64,000 nucleotides of DNA from Kibdelosporangium sp. MJ126-NF4 (GTDB lineage: Bacteria > Actinomycetota > Actinomycetes > Mycobacteriales > Pseudonocardiaceae), in contig NZ_CDME01000010.1 of NCBI RefSeq assembly GCF_000826545.1, forward strand, positions 179,795 to 243,794, in the 5' to 3' direction. The notes under the pieces were generated by a model that was not told where the DNA came from, searched no databases, and saw only the letters and a program-made list of their open reading frames with translations. This document shows, in pieces, positions 17,834-26,636 of this stretch. Position numbers and translations under genes: made by a program. Position 1 is the first letter of the stretch, and each line of letters begins with the position of its first letter.

Positions 17834-20319
17834 ACGACATCGTCCCGGCCGCGACGGGGAGGCTCACCGGACGGCGGATCGCGATCCTGCTGGAAAGCGG
17901 GTACGTCGAAGCCGAAATGGCCTACCTGGAACGGAGGTTCGCCGAGGAGGGCGCGCGGGTGGACTTCCTCACCCGGCTGTGGGGACAGCGCTCACTGACC
18001 TTCACCGGCCAGGAAACCCGCCTGCCGTTCACAGTGGACGGGGACGTCGAGGCCGTCGACGACGAGCGGATCGCGGGCTACGACGCGCTGATTGTCCCTT
18101 CCGGACTGGTCGCGGACCGACTGCGGTACACCGAGAACGTGGACGTGCCCGCCCCCGCGGTCGCGTTGCTGCGCCGGGCGTTCGGCATGCGGTCGGTACT
18201 GAAAGGCATCAGCTGTCATGGCATGTGGCTGGCCGCACCGATCCCCGAGGTGGTCCGGGGCCGCCGGGTGACGTGCCACAACAACCTGGTCGGCGACGTC
18301 CGCAACATGGGCGCCCAGTACACCGACCAGGACGTGGTCGTGGACGACGACCTGGTGACCTCCCGCACGGCCGAGCACTGCCACCTCTTCGCCCGCATGA
18401 TGATCGACCTGATCATCGCACGCCACAGCCAGCGCCCGCACCGGACAGTGGCCACCAAGCCGAAGGCCACGGTGATCGAACGGGCGCCCCAGGCCGTGAC
18501 AACGGTGCCAGGGTTCACGTTCTCCGACCTGGTCGCCGGATACGTCACCGCACATCACGCCGACCGTGCGCTGATCGACCTGCGCACCAGCGACGGCCGC
18601 CCGGTCCGCGTCACTCTGACGGCCACCACGGCCGCGGAGTTCCTGCGCAACCTGGGCGATCCGCATCTGGATGCCAGCACGCACCTGACCGAGTTGCTCA
18701 CCCCCGGCCGACTGGTGTTCGCGTACGGCATCCACTACCCCGACGGCTCGTTCGAGGCGAAGCGACTGGTGTTCGTCGGCAGAGCAGCGGGGGAGTACGT
18801 GATGGAGGAACCGGACTGGTGGGTGCGCCAGATCGGCGAACTCGCCCGGTTCTACCGGCGCGCCCAGTTCGGCGACAGCACACCGGTCGACTACGCCGAC
18901 TACCGCACGATGCTGCGCCTGGGCGGCGACAAGAGCGACCACCACGTCCAGGAGACCGACACGATCTCCCGCCTGGTCTACGGCATGGCGTCGTCCTACC
19001 TGCTCACCGGCAACGAGGACCACCTCGACGTGGCCGAGCGCGGCACCGAGTACCTGCGGTCGCACATGCGGTTCGTCGACCGGGACAACGACGTCGTGTA
19101 CTGGTACCACGGCATCGACGTGCGCGGCTGCCAGGAGCGGAAGCTGTTCACCTCCGAGTTCGGCGACGACTACGATGCGATCCCGATCTACGAACAGATC
19201 TTCGGACTGGTCGGGCCGACCCAGACCTTCCGGGTGACGGGCGATCCCCGGATCGGCGACGACATCGACGCCACCCTCCGGCTGTTCGGGAAGTTCTTCC
19301 GCGACCGCGAGCACGGCGGGTTCTTCTCGCACATCGACCCGATCCTGCTCAGCCCGCACCACGAGTCGCTCGGCTCCAACCGGGCGCGCAAGAACTGGCA
19401 CTCCATCGGTGAGCACGCCCCGGCGTACCTGATCAACCTGCTGCTGGCCACCGGCGAGCAGCGGCACGCCGACATGCTCGAGGAATGCTTCGACCTGGTC
19501 GCCACGCACTTCCCCGACCCGTCGAACCCCTGGCTGCGGGAGCGGTTCCACGCGGACTGGTCGCCCGACCGCACGTGGGGCTGGCAGCAGGACCGCGCGG
19601 TGGTCGGCCACAACCTGAAGGTCGCGTGGAACCTGATGCGGGTGAACGCCGTCCGCCCCAAGCGTTCCTACCAGGCTCTCGCCGAACGCATCGGCCGCGC
19701 CATGACCGCCGTCGGCGCCGATCGCCAACGGCTCGGCTGGTACGACGTCATCGAGCGCGCGCTGGCCGAGGGACAGGAGACCCACCGGTTCGTCTGGCAC
19801 GACCGCAAGGCGTGGTGGCAGCAGGAACAGGCCATCCTGGCGTACCTGATCCTGGCCGCGAACACCGACGACAAGGAATTCCTGCGGCAGGCACGGGAAT
19901 CAGCCGCGTTCTACAACGCGTTCTTCCTCGACCACGACGAAGGAGGCGTGTACTTCAACGTCCTCGCCGCCGGGACGCCCTACCTGCTCGGCCACGAGCG
20001 TCTCAAGGGCAGCCACTCGATGAGCATGTACCACTCGGCCGAACTGTGCTACCTCGCCACCGTCTACGGGCAGCTCCTGCTGCGCGGCGAACCACTCAGC
20101 CTCTTCTACCGGCCCAGGGCGGACGGCGTGCGTGACCGGGTGCTGCGCGTCGCGCCCGACGCGCTGCCCGCAGGCCGGGTGCGACTGGACACAGTGGAGG
20201 TCGACGGACGCCCGTACGCGGCGTTCGACCCCGACGCGATGACCGTGAAACTGCCGGACTCCAGCACGGATCTCACCGTCCGCGTCCAGCTCGTGCCCGT
20301 CACCGGAGGAACACGATGA
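17830..20319 (+). CDS. PfpI-domain / AGE-epimerase-like fusion protein
   Basis: 829 residues, GTG start in a GTGA overlap with the ThDP gene. N-terminal 1-195: DJ-1/PfpI domain (RRIAILLESGYVEAEMAYLE, GYDALIVPSG, elbow KGISCHGMWLA with Cys). Linker 200-320 of unknown fold. C-terminal about 330-790: (alpha/alpha)6 barrel like N-acylglucosamine 2-epimerase/cellobiose 2-epimerase, with RKNWHSIGEHAPAYLIN, VGHNLKVAWNLMR, WWQQEQAILAYLI and LKGSHSMSMYHSAELC at the positions of the conserved histidine/tryptophan motifs of that family. I do not know a described protein with this architecture. A role in isomerising or repairing a sugar adduct fits, but is inference. The stop overlaps the next gene by 4 nt. 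Confidence 0.82.
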   Translation: MNDIVPAATGRLTGRRIAILLESGYVEAEMAYLERRFAEEGARVDFLTRLWGQRSLTFTGQETRLPFTVDGDVEAVDDERIAGYDALIVPSGLVADRLRYTENVDVPAPAVALLRRAFGMRSVLKGISCHGMWLAAPIPEVVRGRRVTCHNNLVGDVRNMGAQYTDQDVVVDDDLVTSRTAEHCHLFARMMIDLIIARHSQRPHRTVATKPKATVIERAPQAVTTVPGFTFSDLVAGYVTAHHADRALIDLRTSDGRPVRVTLTATTAAEFLRNLGDPHLDASTHLTELLTPGRLVFAYGIHYPDGSFEAKRLVFVGRAAGEYVMEEPDWWVRQIGELARFYRRAQFGDSTPVDYADYRTMLRLGGDKSDHHVQETDTISRLVYGMASSYLLTGNEDHLDVAERGTEYLRSHMRFVDRDNDVVYWYHGIDVRGCQERKLFTSEFGDDYDAIPIYEQIFGLVGPTQTFRVTGDPRIGDDIDATLRLFGKFFRDREHGGFFSHIDPILLSPHHESLGSNRARKNWHSIGEHAPAYLINLLLATGEQRHADMLEECFDLVATHFPDPSNPWLRERFHADWSPDRTWGWQQDRAVVGHNLKVAWNLMRVNAVRPKRSYQALAERIGRAMTAVGADRQRLGWYDVIERALAEGQETHRFVWHDRKAWWQQEQAILAYLILAANTDDKEFLRQARESAAFYNAFFLDHDEGGVYFNVLAAGTPYLLGHERLKGSHSMSMYHSAELCYLATVYGQLLLRGEPLSLFYRPRADGVRDRVLRVAPDALPAGRVRLDTVEVDGRPYAAFDPDAMTVKLPDSSTDLTVRVQLVPVTGGTR

Positions 20320-20633
20320 GCTTTCAGGCCAAGGTCGAGGCAGCGCAGGGCGTTGTGACGTTCAGGCTGGCAGGGGAACTGGATTCCCGTTCGGCACCAC
20401 GATTCCACGAGATGATCACCCAGGCGGTCGTGCCCGCCGCGCGCAAGCTCGTGCTGCAGATGGCTGACCTGTCGTACATGTCGTCGGCCGGGTTGCGCTG
20501 CCTGGTGTACGCACACCAGCGGGCAGGCGGTGTGGCCATCGAACTGGTCGGCACCAGGCCGGAGGTGGCCGAGACGATTCGGCTCACCGGTTTCGACCGC
20601 AGCCTCACCATGCGCGACGTGGTGGCGGAATGA
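20316..20633 (+). CDS. STAS-domain anti-sigma-factor antagonist
   Basis: 105 residues, single STAS domain. The phosphorylatable serine is Ser57 in the LSYMSSAGLRCL motif (equivalent of SpoIIAA Ser58). Overlaps its neighbours by ATGA on both sides. Partner of the kinase-type ATPase encoded next: unphosphorylated it would bind that kinase, phosphorylated it would release it. Confidence 0.93.
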   Translation: MSFQAKVEAAQGVVTFRLAGELDSRSAPRFHEMITQAVVPAARKLVLQMADLSYMSSAGLRCLVYAHQRAGGVAIELVGTRPEVAETIRLTGFDRSLTMRDVVAE

Positions 20634-21112
20634 GGAGCACCGACCGGTTTCGGCTGATCGGCGACTACGGGATGGCGGTGGTGGTCGCCGATCTCGTCGA
20701 CAGGGTCGCCGGAATGGGACGGCTGTCGCGCCGCCAGGCCTACCGGCTGAGGCTGGCGGCGGACGAGATCACCACGAACATCACCGCGCACGGCTACTGT
20801 GGACAGTCGGGCGTGGTGGACATCGAGGGCGGTGTGGACGACGACTGGGTCTGGCTGCACATCCAGGACAGCGCACCACCGTTCGACCCCCGGCGGCACT
20901 GCCTCGACTCCGGGCCGGACGCCGTGCCGGACGCCGCGCCGGAGACCGCGCGGGAAGGCGGATACGGGCTGTTGCTCGCCTTCACCGGGGTCGACCACTT
21001 CGCCTACGACTACTTCGACGGCCGCAACCGCAGCACGCTCCTGGTGCGGCGACCGGCGGATTCCCAGGACGGAGGAGCCGATGACGAGCGCCACTGCGCT
21101 GCTGGTCGCTGA
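20630..21112 (+). CDS. RsbW/SpoIIAB-like serine kinase (HATPase_c, anti-sigma type)
   Basis: 160 residues, GHKL ATPase fold. N box RLAADEITTNITAHGY, ATP-lid region IQDSAPPFDPR, and G2-like EGGYGLLLAFTGVD. In the partner-switch family it phosphorylates the STAS partner and sequesters a target, usually a sigma factor. No sigma gene lies adjacent, so the target is either elsewhere or not a sigma factor. Its 3' end overlaps the phosphatase gene by 32 bp. Confidence 0.9.
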   Translation: MRSTDRFRLIGDYGMAVVVADLVDRVAGMGRLSRRQAYRLRLAADEITTNITAHGYCGQSGVVDIEGGVDDDWVWLHIQDSAPPFDPRRHCLDSGPDAVPDAAPETAREGGYGLLLAFTGVDHFAYDYFDGRNRSTLLVRRPADSQDGGADDERHCAAGR

Positions 21113-22238
21113 CCCGGCCACCTGCACCGAGGACTTGGACACCGCACTGCGCCGAGACGGTTTCGCCGTGAGCCACGCGGACATCGACAGCATGACCACC
21201 GCGACCGGGGCCCCGCCGGATCTCGTGCTGGTCTCGGCCTCCTTCGGGCTGCACCGCGTGGCGTTGCTCAGCCAGCGCCTCGCCGGGCCGGGCGGTTCGC
21301 CGACCGTCGTGGTCTTCCCCGGCGACGACCTGAGCGAACTCCAGTCGTGTGTCCGAGGTGGATTCGACTACGTGCTGCCGCCGTTCCTGCCGGACCTGCT
21401 GCGCACCCGGCTCGCGTCCTGCCGGGAACGCGGCAGGCTGACCAGGGCGGTCGAGGAGATGGCCGCGATGGCCAGCCTGCGGGAACACGAACGCGATCTG
21501 AGCATCGCGCGGGAGATCCAGTCGGGTTTCCTGCCGGAGGAACTGCCCAGCGCCCCGGGCTGGGAACTGGCCGCGCGGTTCCAACCGGCCAAACAGGTTG
21601 CGGGCGACTTCTACGACGGGTTCGAGCTGCGGGACGGCAGACTCGGCCTCGTCGTCGCGGACGTGTGCGACAAGGGCATCGGCGCGGCACTGTTCATGGC
21701 GTTGATCCGGACGTTGTTGCGGCACACCGCGCAGCACACCGACACAGGCGATCCGTTGCGGCAGGCGGTGACGGGAACCAACCGCTACCTGGCCCGCAAC
21801 CATTTGCACCAAGGCTATTTCGCCACGTTGTTCTTCGGCGTGCTCGACCCGGAGACCGGGATGTTGTGTTACATCAACGGCGGCCACAACCCACCGGTCA
21901 TCCTTCGGGCAGCGGGCGGGCGGTGCCTGCTCGAACCGACCGGCCCGGCTGTCGGCCTGATGCCCGACAGCGAGTTCGAGGTCGGGCAGACCCGTGTCCT
22001 GCCGGGCGACCGGTTGTTCGTCTACACCGACGGCGTGGTCGAGGCACGCGACGCCGGTGGCGGCCAGTTCGGCACAGACCGGATGCTCGACGTGATCTCC
22101 CGTCCCGCCGCGTCCGCCGACGTGCTGCTCGACCGGGTGGACGAACGGCTGCGCAGGCACGTGGGCTCCGCCGAACAGTCCGACGACATCACGATGCTGG
22201 TGTTACGCAGGCAGATCCACCCGAACCCCGATCAGTGA
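21081..22238 (+). CDS. SpoIIE/PP2C-type phosphatase with N-terminal pseudo-receiver
   Basis: 385 residues. N-terminal about 1-115 folds like a receiver (ATALLVADPATCTEDLDTAL, PDLVLVSASFGLHR, RGGFDYVLPPF) but the phospho-acceptor Asp is Ser and the conserved Lys is Pro, so it cannot be phosphorylated normally. A short coiled linker (120-160) follows, then the PPM/SpoIIE catalytic domain with QVAGDFYDGF, VVADVCDKGIGAALFMAL, YINGGHNPPVI and the final metal site SDDITMLVL. RBS GGAGGAG seven bases before the ATG. It would dephosphorylate the STAS protein and so release the module. Confidence 0.92.
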   Translation: MTSATALLVADPATCTEDLDTALRRDGFAVSHADIDSMTTATGAPPDLVLVSASFGLHRVALLSQRLAGPGGSPTVVVFPGDDLSELQSCVRGGFDYVLPPFLPDLLRTRLASCRERGRLTRAVEEMAAMASLREHERDLSIAREIQSGFLPEELPSAPGWELAARFQPAKQVAGDFYDGFELRDGRLGLVVADVCDKGIGAALFMALIRTLLRHTAQHTDTGDPLRQAVTGTNRYLARNHLHQGYFATLFFGVLDPETGMLCYINGGHNPPVILRAAGGRCLLEPTGPAVGLMPDSEFEVGQTRVLPGDRLFVYTDGVVEARDAGGGQFGTDRMLDVISRPAASADVLLDRVDERLRRHVGSAEQSDDITMLVLRRQIHPNPDQ

Positions 22239-22268
22239 ACCGGTGACCAGTGCGGAGAGGGACCAGCG

Positions 22269-23471
22269 TTGACTGCGTTGACGACCATCGAGGGCAGCAG
22301 GGTCGGGATCGTCGGGGGAAGTATCGGGGGCTGTGCCGCGGCCATCGCGCTGCGGCGAGCCGGGTGCGAGGTCACGGTGTACGAGCGCAGCGCCAGTGAC
22401 CTGGAGGACCGCGGCTTCGGCATCGCCATTCCGGTGCCACTGCGCGAGGAACTCGTCTCAGCCGGGTACATCGACGCGGACATGCCGGTGCACAACTGTG
22501 CCGAGCGGATCTGTTTCGTGCGTGATCCGGCCGAGCCGACTGGCCAGCGCAAGATCTGCCACCATCCGTTCCAGGCCGTCCTCAACAACTGGGGCGTGCT
22601 CTGGCGCAACCTGCGCGCGCGAGTTCCCGACGAGATCTACCGGAACTCGTCGGCGGTCCGTGACCTTGCTGACGACACGGACGGCGTCACCGTGGTCACT
22701 GACGAGGGACGCGAACGCTACGACGTCGTCGTCGGAGCCGACGGATACCGGGCGACGACCCGGGCCCGCGTGGACCCGGCCGCCGTACCCACGTACGCCG
22801 ACTACGTCCTGTGGCGCGGCACCTTTCCAGAGTCCTTGTTGGACGGTCGGACACCGCGGGAACTGGAGCAGGGACTGGTGTGGATCGGGCTGCCCCGCGG
22901 CCATGGCGTGTGCTACCTCATCCCGGACCCGGCGCCCGGCCGCCGCAGAGTCAACTGGGGCGTGTACGGAAGCGTGCCGCCCCGGATCCGGTTCGACAGC
23001 CCCACCTCGCTGCCGCCGGGCCGCGTCACCGACGAGTTGTTCGACGTGCTGAGCCGGAGTATGGACGACTTCCCGCCGTACTGGGCCGAAGTGATCCGCC
23101 GGACACCGAGACCGGCGATGTCCGTGCAGCCGGTGTACGACTCGACCATCGGGACGTACACGGCGGGGAGGCTGATGGTGATCGGGGACGCGGCCACGAT
23201 CACCCGGCCGCACACCGGAGCCGGGGCGACCAAGGCGTTGCAGGACGCGCTGGCGTTGGAACAGGCCTGCCACCACAGTGAAACCTGGCAGCAGGCACTG
23301 GCCACATACGACCGTGCCCGGCGCCCGGTCGGCAACGACCTGGTCGAACTCGGCCGTAGGTTGGGCCGGGCCCAGGTCGAGCATCCACCGACCTGGGCCC
23401 GGATGACGCCCGACCTGTTCCGCGAATGGATGTACGCGGGGACGTTCACCATCGCGCCCTACGAGTCCTGA
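22269..23471 (+). CDS. FAD-dependent aromatic-ring monooxygenase
   Basis: 400 residues, TTG start with GAGAGGGA upstream. Group A flavoprotein hydroxylase signatures: GxGxxG variant GIVGGSIGGCAAAIALRRAG (about 13-32) ending VYERS, DG motif VVVGADGYRATTR (about 157-169), and GD motif VIGDAATITRPHTGAGATKA (about 304-323). Looks closest to dihydroxypyridine/6-hydroxynicotinate-type hydroxylases (LEDRGFGIAIP stretch). It follows the phosphatase by 30 bp, so may belong to the same operon; its 3' end overlaps the convergent PKS gene by 13 bp. Substrate unknown. Confidence 0.9.
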   Translation: MTALTTIEGSRVGIVGGSIGGCAAAIALRRAGCEVTVYERSASDLEDRGFGIAIPVPLREELVSAGYIDADMPVHNCAERICFVRDPAEPTGQRKICHHPFQAVLNNWGVLWRNLRARVPDEIYRNSSAVRDLADDTDGVTVVTDEGRERYDVVVGADGYRATTRARVDPAAVPTYADYVLWRGTFPESLLDGRTPRELEQGLVWIGLPRGHGVCYLIPDPAPGRRRVNWGVYGSVPPRIRFDSPTSLPPGRVTDELFDVLSRSMDDFPPYWAEVIRRTPRPAMSVQPVYDSTIGTYTAGRLMVIGDAATITRPHTGAGATKALQDALALEQACHHSETWQQALATYDRARRPVGNDLVELGRRLGRAQVEHPPTWARMTPDLFREWMYAGTFTIAPYES

Positions 23472-26443
23472 CCGGACCCGGCACGATGGGCCTGACTGGC
23501 CAGGTCGTTGAGCGAGCGGCTGGACAGGAAGTCGCGGATCGGGATGTGCAGGTCGAGCTCCTGCTTCATCCGCGCCCGCAGCTTCGCGGCCAGCAGCGAG
23601 TCCATCCCGGAGAACGACAGCGGCACGGTCGGGTCGATCAGGTCGGGCGACATGGACAGCACCGCGGCGACCTGCAGCCGCATGTCCCGGGTGAGCGAGT
23701 CGACCGTGCGGATCGTGTTGCGCACCGGCATCGCGGTGTCCGCCGCCGTTGCCGTCTGCTCCTGCTGCGCCGGATCCGCCCAGTACCTCCGGCGCTGCCA
23801 CGGGTACGACGGCAGCGGCACGTACCGGCCGTCCCCGTTCACCCTGTGCCAGTCCGGGTCGTGGCCGCGCGTGTAGGCCGTGCCCAGACTGGCGTGTAGC
23901 GACGATGTTTCCGGCGAGTCGCGGTGCAGTGACGGCAGCGCGACAGCGTCCACGCCGACGGACTCGATGACGTCCTCAATGCACACCGTGAGCACCGGGT
24001 GCGCGCTGATCTCGATGAAGATCGTGTGCGGGCTGTCCGCGAGTGCGCTGTGCACGGCCGGGGCGAACCGGACCGGGTTGCGCAGGTTCGTCGCCCAGTA
24101 GTCCGCGTCGAACCCGGACCCGTCGACGCGCCGGTCCAGCGCGGTCGAGTGGATCGGGATCCGGCCCGCTGTCGGCCGGATGTCCCCCAGTGCCGCCACC
24201 ACATCCGGCAGCAGCGGCTCGACGTGCGGCGAGTGCGAGGCGAACCGTGCCCTGACCTGACGGCAGAACACCCCACGCCGTTGCAGCGGTTCGACGATAC
24301 GCAGCAACGTGTCGGCGTCGCCGGACAGCATGGTCGAGTGGTCGCTGTTCACCGCGCCCACGCTGACCACATCGGTGTGGCCGCCGATCGCCGCCAGTGC
24401 CTCGGCCTCGTCGAGCTGCACCGCCCACATCGCGCCTTCGCCGGGGAACTCCGCCATCAGCGTGCTCCGACGGCAGGCCACGGCGGCCGCGTCACGCACG
24501 GACAGCGCACCGGCCGTGGCCGCGGCGGCGTACTCGCCCATGCTGTGCCCGATCACCAGATCCGGCTCGACGCCCCAGTCGCGCCACACCGCCGCGAGGC
24601 AGACCTGCACCGCCCACAGCGACGGCTGGATGACGTCCAACGTGGTCATCGGCTCGTCGCTGCGCAACCGGTCGATCACCGACCAGCCCAGCTCCTGGTA
24701 GACGGCCAGGTCGCACTCGGCCATCCGCTCGGCGAACACGGGATTGGCCGCCATCAGCTCACGGCCCATACCCGTCCACTGTGAACCCTGGCCGGGGAAC
24801 ACGAACACGATCCGCGGCCTGCCCTCCAGCCGGTTGTCCCTGCCGATCGGGAACGTCGCCCGCCCGCCGGATCCGAAGTCCCGCAACTGCTCGGCCAACG
24901 CCGTGGGATTCGACCCGGACACCGCGAGGCGAAGGTTGAGCTGCGAACGGCGTGCGCCCGCACTGAAGCACACGTCCGCCGGGTTCTCGGCCTTGTCCAT
25001 CGTGTCCGCGTACGCCGAAGCCAGTTCTCGCAACGCTTTCGGGTCCCGTGCGGACAACGGCAGGATCAGCGCCCGCTCGTCGTCGCGGACCGGCACGGTC
25101 TCGGTGGCCCGCGGTGGCGCCTCACTCAGCACGACGTGCGCGTTCATCCCGTACGTGCCGAGCGCGGTGACCCCGGCCAGCGCAGGGCGGCCGCGGTCGG
25201 GCCACGGCCGGGAGTCGAGGGCCAGTTCGACCGGGCAGCCCTCCTCGCCGAGCACGCGGTGCGGGGTACGCACGTGCAGCGTGGCCGGAATCGTGCGCCT
25301 GTGCAGGGCGAGCGCGGTTTTGAGCAGCCCGGCCAGCCCGGCGGCGACCTCGACGTGCCCGATGTTCGACTTGGCCGAGCCCACCACACACCGTTGGTCG
25401 AGCGGCCGTCCAATCCGCTCGAACTCCGCGCGCAGGAACCGGCTCAGCGCACCGAGTTCGGCCGTGTCGCCCTCGGTCGTGCCGGGCCCGTGCGCCTCGA
25501 CGTAGTCCAGGTGGGCAGGGTCGGCACCGGCGGCGCGGTACGCCGTCCGCAGCATCTCCTCCTGGCCGACGGTCCCGGTGTCGGTCAGCGACTGGCCTTG
25601 CCTGCCGTTGCTGCTCATCGAGCTGCCGAGGATGGTGGCGTAGATCCGGTCACCGTCCCTGACCGCCTGGGACACCGACTTGAGCACGACCGTGACCGCC
25701 CCCTCGGCACGGACGAACCCGTCGGCCGACTCGTCACCGAACCGGCAGCGGCCAGTCGGGGAGAGCAGGCCCGCTTCCGCGGCCCCCATGTCCAGCTCAC
25801 GGCACAGCAGCAGGTTGACCCCGCCGACGATGGCCATGTCGATCTCGCCGGACTGGATGGCCTGTGTGGCCAGGTGTACCGCGGCGAGCGAAGACGCGCA
25901 GGTGGCTTCCGTCCCCAGAGCGGGCCCGCGCAGGTCGAGCAGGTGCGCGATGCGGCCCGCGGCCACCGAGTAACGGGAGGCGCCCAGCAGCGCGTGCATG
26001 TCCGTCATGCCCGCCGCGGTCAGCACATCCCAGTAGTGCGAAACGAAACAACAGGTGTAGGCGCCGGTCCTGGTCCCGGCGAGCTGCTCCGTGGTGAGCC
26101 CGGCGTCCTCGACGGCCTCCCAGACGGTCTCGAGGAGCAGCCGCTGCTGCGGGTCGAGGCGGACGGCCTCGTACGGCGACATTTCGAAAAAGTTCGCGTC
26201 GAAGGCGTCAATTCCGTCGAGGAATCCGCCCTCGCGGTCGGCGGGCTGTCTGTGCGCACTGTCGGTTGCCGATTTCCGCACATCGAGTGCCCTGCGTTCG
26301 TCGGACATGGGGGCCACCGTGTCGGTGCCGGTGCTGAGGATTTCCCAGAACGCGTCGACCGTCGCAGCACCTGGTAATCGGCAGCCCGCCCCGATAATCG
26401 CGACCGGCTCACGCCGGGCCTCCTGCACCGACAAGTGTGACAT
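23459..26443 (-). CDS. Single-module type I polyketide synthase, KS-AT-ACP
   Basis: 994 residues. Ketosynthase about 12-430 (active-site Cys about 182 in GTEATCASSLAAVHLA; His motifs VEAHGPGTTEGD and KSNIGHVEVAAGLAG), KS-AT linker, acyltransferase about 545-850 (FVFPGQGSQWTGMGREL; nucleophile GHSMGEYAAAA near 631; specificity sites LDVIQPSLWAV and FASHSPHVEPL, closer to the methylmalonyl-type YASH than the malonyl-type HAFH), ACP about 905-985 (phosphopantetheine Ser in FSGMDSLLAAKLR). No KR, DH, ER or thioesterase and no docking domain. The KS signature EATCASS deviates from the usual DTACSSS. Could make one condensation or act iteratively; release enzyme not nearby. Upstream lies an MmyB-type regulator on the same strand. 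Confidence 0.95.
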   Translation of the reverse strand: MSHLSVQEARREPVAIIGAGCRLPGAATVDAFWEILSTGTDTVAPMSDERRALDVRKSATDSAHRQPADREGGFLDGIDAFDANFFEMSPYEAVRLDPQQRLLLETVWEAVEDAGLTTEQLAGTRTGAYTCCFVSHYWDVLTAAGMTDMHALLGASRYSVAAGRIAHLLDLRGPALGTEATCASSLAAVHLATQAIQSGEIDMAIVGGVNLLLCRELDMGAAEAGLLSPTGRCRFGDESADGFVRAEGAVTVVLKSVSQAVRDGDRIYATILGSSMSSNGRQGQSLTDTGTVGQEEMLRTAYRAAGADPAHLDYVEAHGPGTTEGDTAELGALSRFLRAEFERIGRPLDQRCVVGSAKSNIGHVEVAAGLAGLLKTALALHRRTIPATLHVRTPHRVLGEEGCPVELALDSRPWPDRGRPALAGVTALGTYGMNAHVVLSEAPPRATETVPVRDDERALILPLSARDPKALRELASAYADTMDKAENPADVCFSAGARRSQLNLRLAVSGSNPTALAEQLRDFGSGGRATFPIGRDNRLEGRPRIVFVFPGQGSQWTGMGRELMAANPVFAERMAECDLAVYQELGWSVIDRLRSDEPMTTLDVIQPSLWAVQVCLAAVWRDWGVEPDLVIGHSMGEYAAAATAGALSVRDAAAVACRRSTLMAEFPGEGAMWAVQLDEAEALAAIGGHTDVVSVGAVNSDHSTMLSGDADTLLRIVEPLQRRGVFCRQVRARFASHSPHVEPLLPDVVAALGDIRPTAGRIPIHSTALDRRVDGSGFDADYWATNLRNPVRFAPAVHSALADSPHTIFIEISAHPVLTVCIEDVIESVGVDAVALPSLHRDSPETSSLHASLGTAYTRGHDPDWHRVNGDGRYVPLPSYPWQRRRYWADPAQQEQTATAADTAMPVRNTIRTVDSLTRDMRLQVAAVLSMSPDLIDPTVPLSFSGMDSLLAAKLRARMKQELDLHIPIRDFLSSRSLNDLASQAHRAGSGQDS

Positions 26444-26636
26444 GGCAACCCTTCCCCAAACTGGTGCCCCGCGTGGCCGTTCGGCGTGCCTGCGGAGATG
26501 TTTCCCCTCGCCTCGAAAACACTGGTACGATGGAAATCCATGTTACGGAAAATGCCATCGACAGTGCCGTCGACCTTGTCGTCACTGAACCGTGTCACCG
26601 ACGATTGCGCAGAACTGTAGTTCGGTCAACAAAGAA

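Noticed and set aside
17992..19800. 602-codon minus-strand frame opposite the PfpI-AGE gene
   Set aside because: Composition is antisense-like (Val/Asp/Gln/His-rich repeats), no domains, and the plus-strand gene is well supported.
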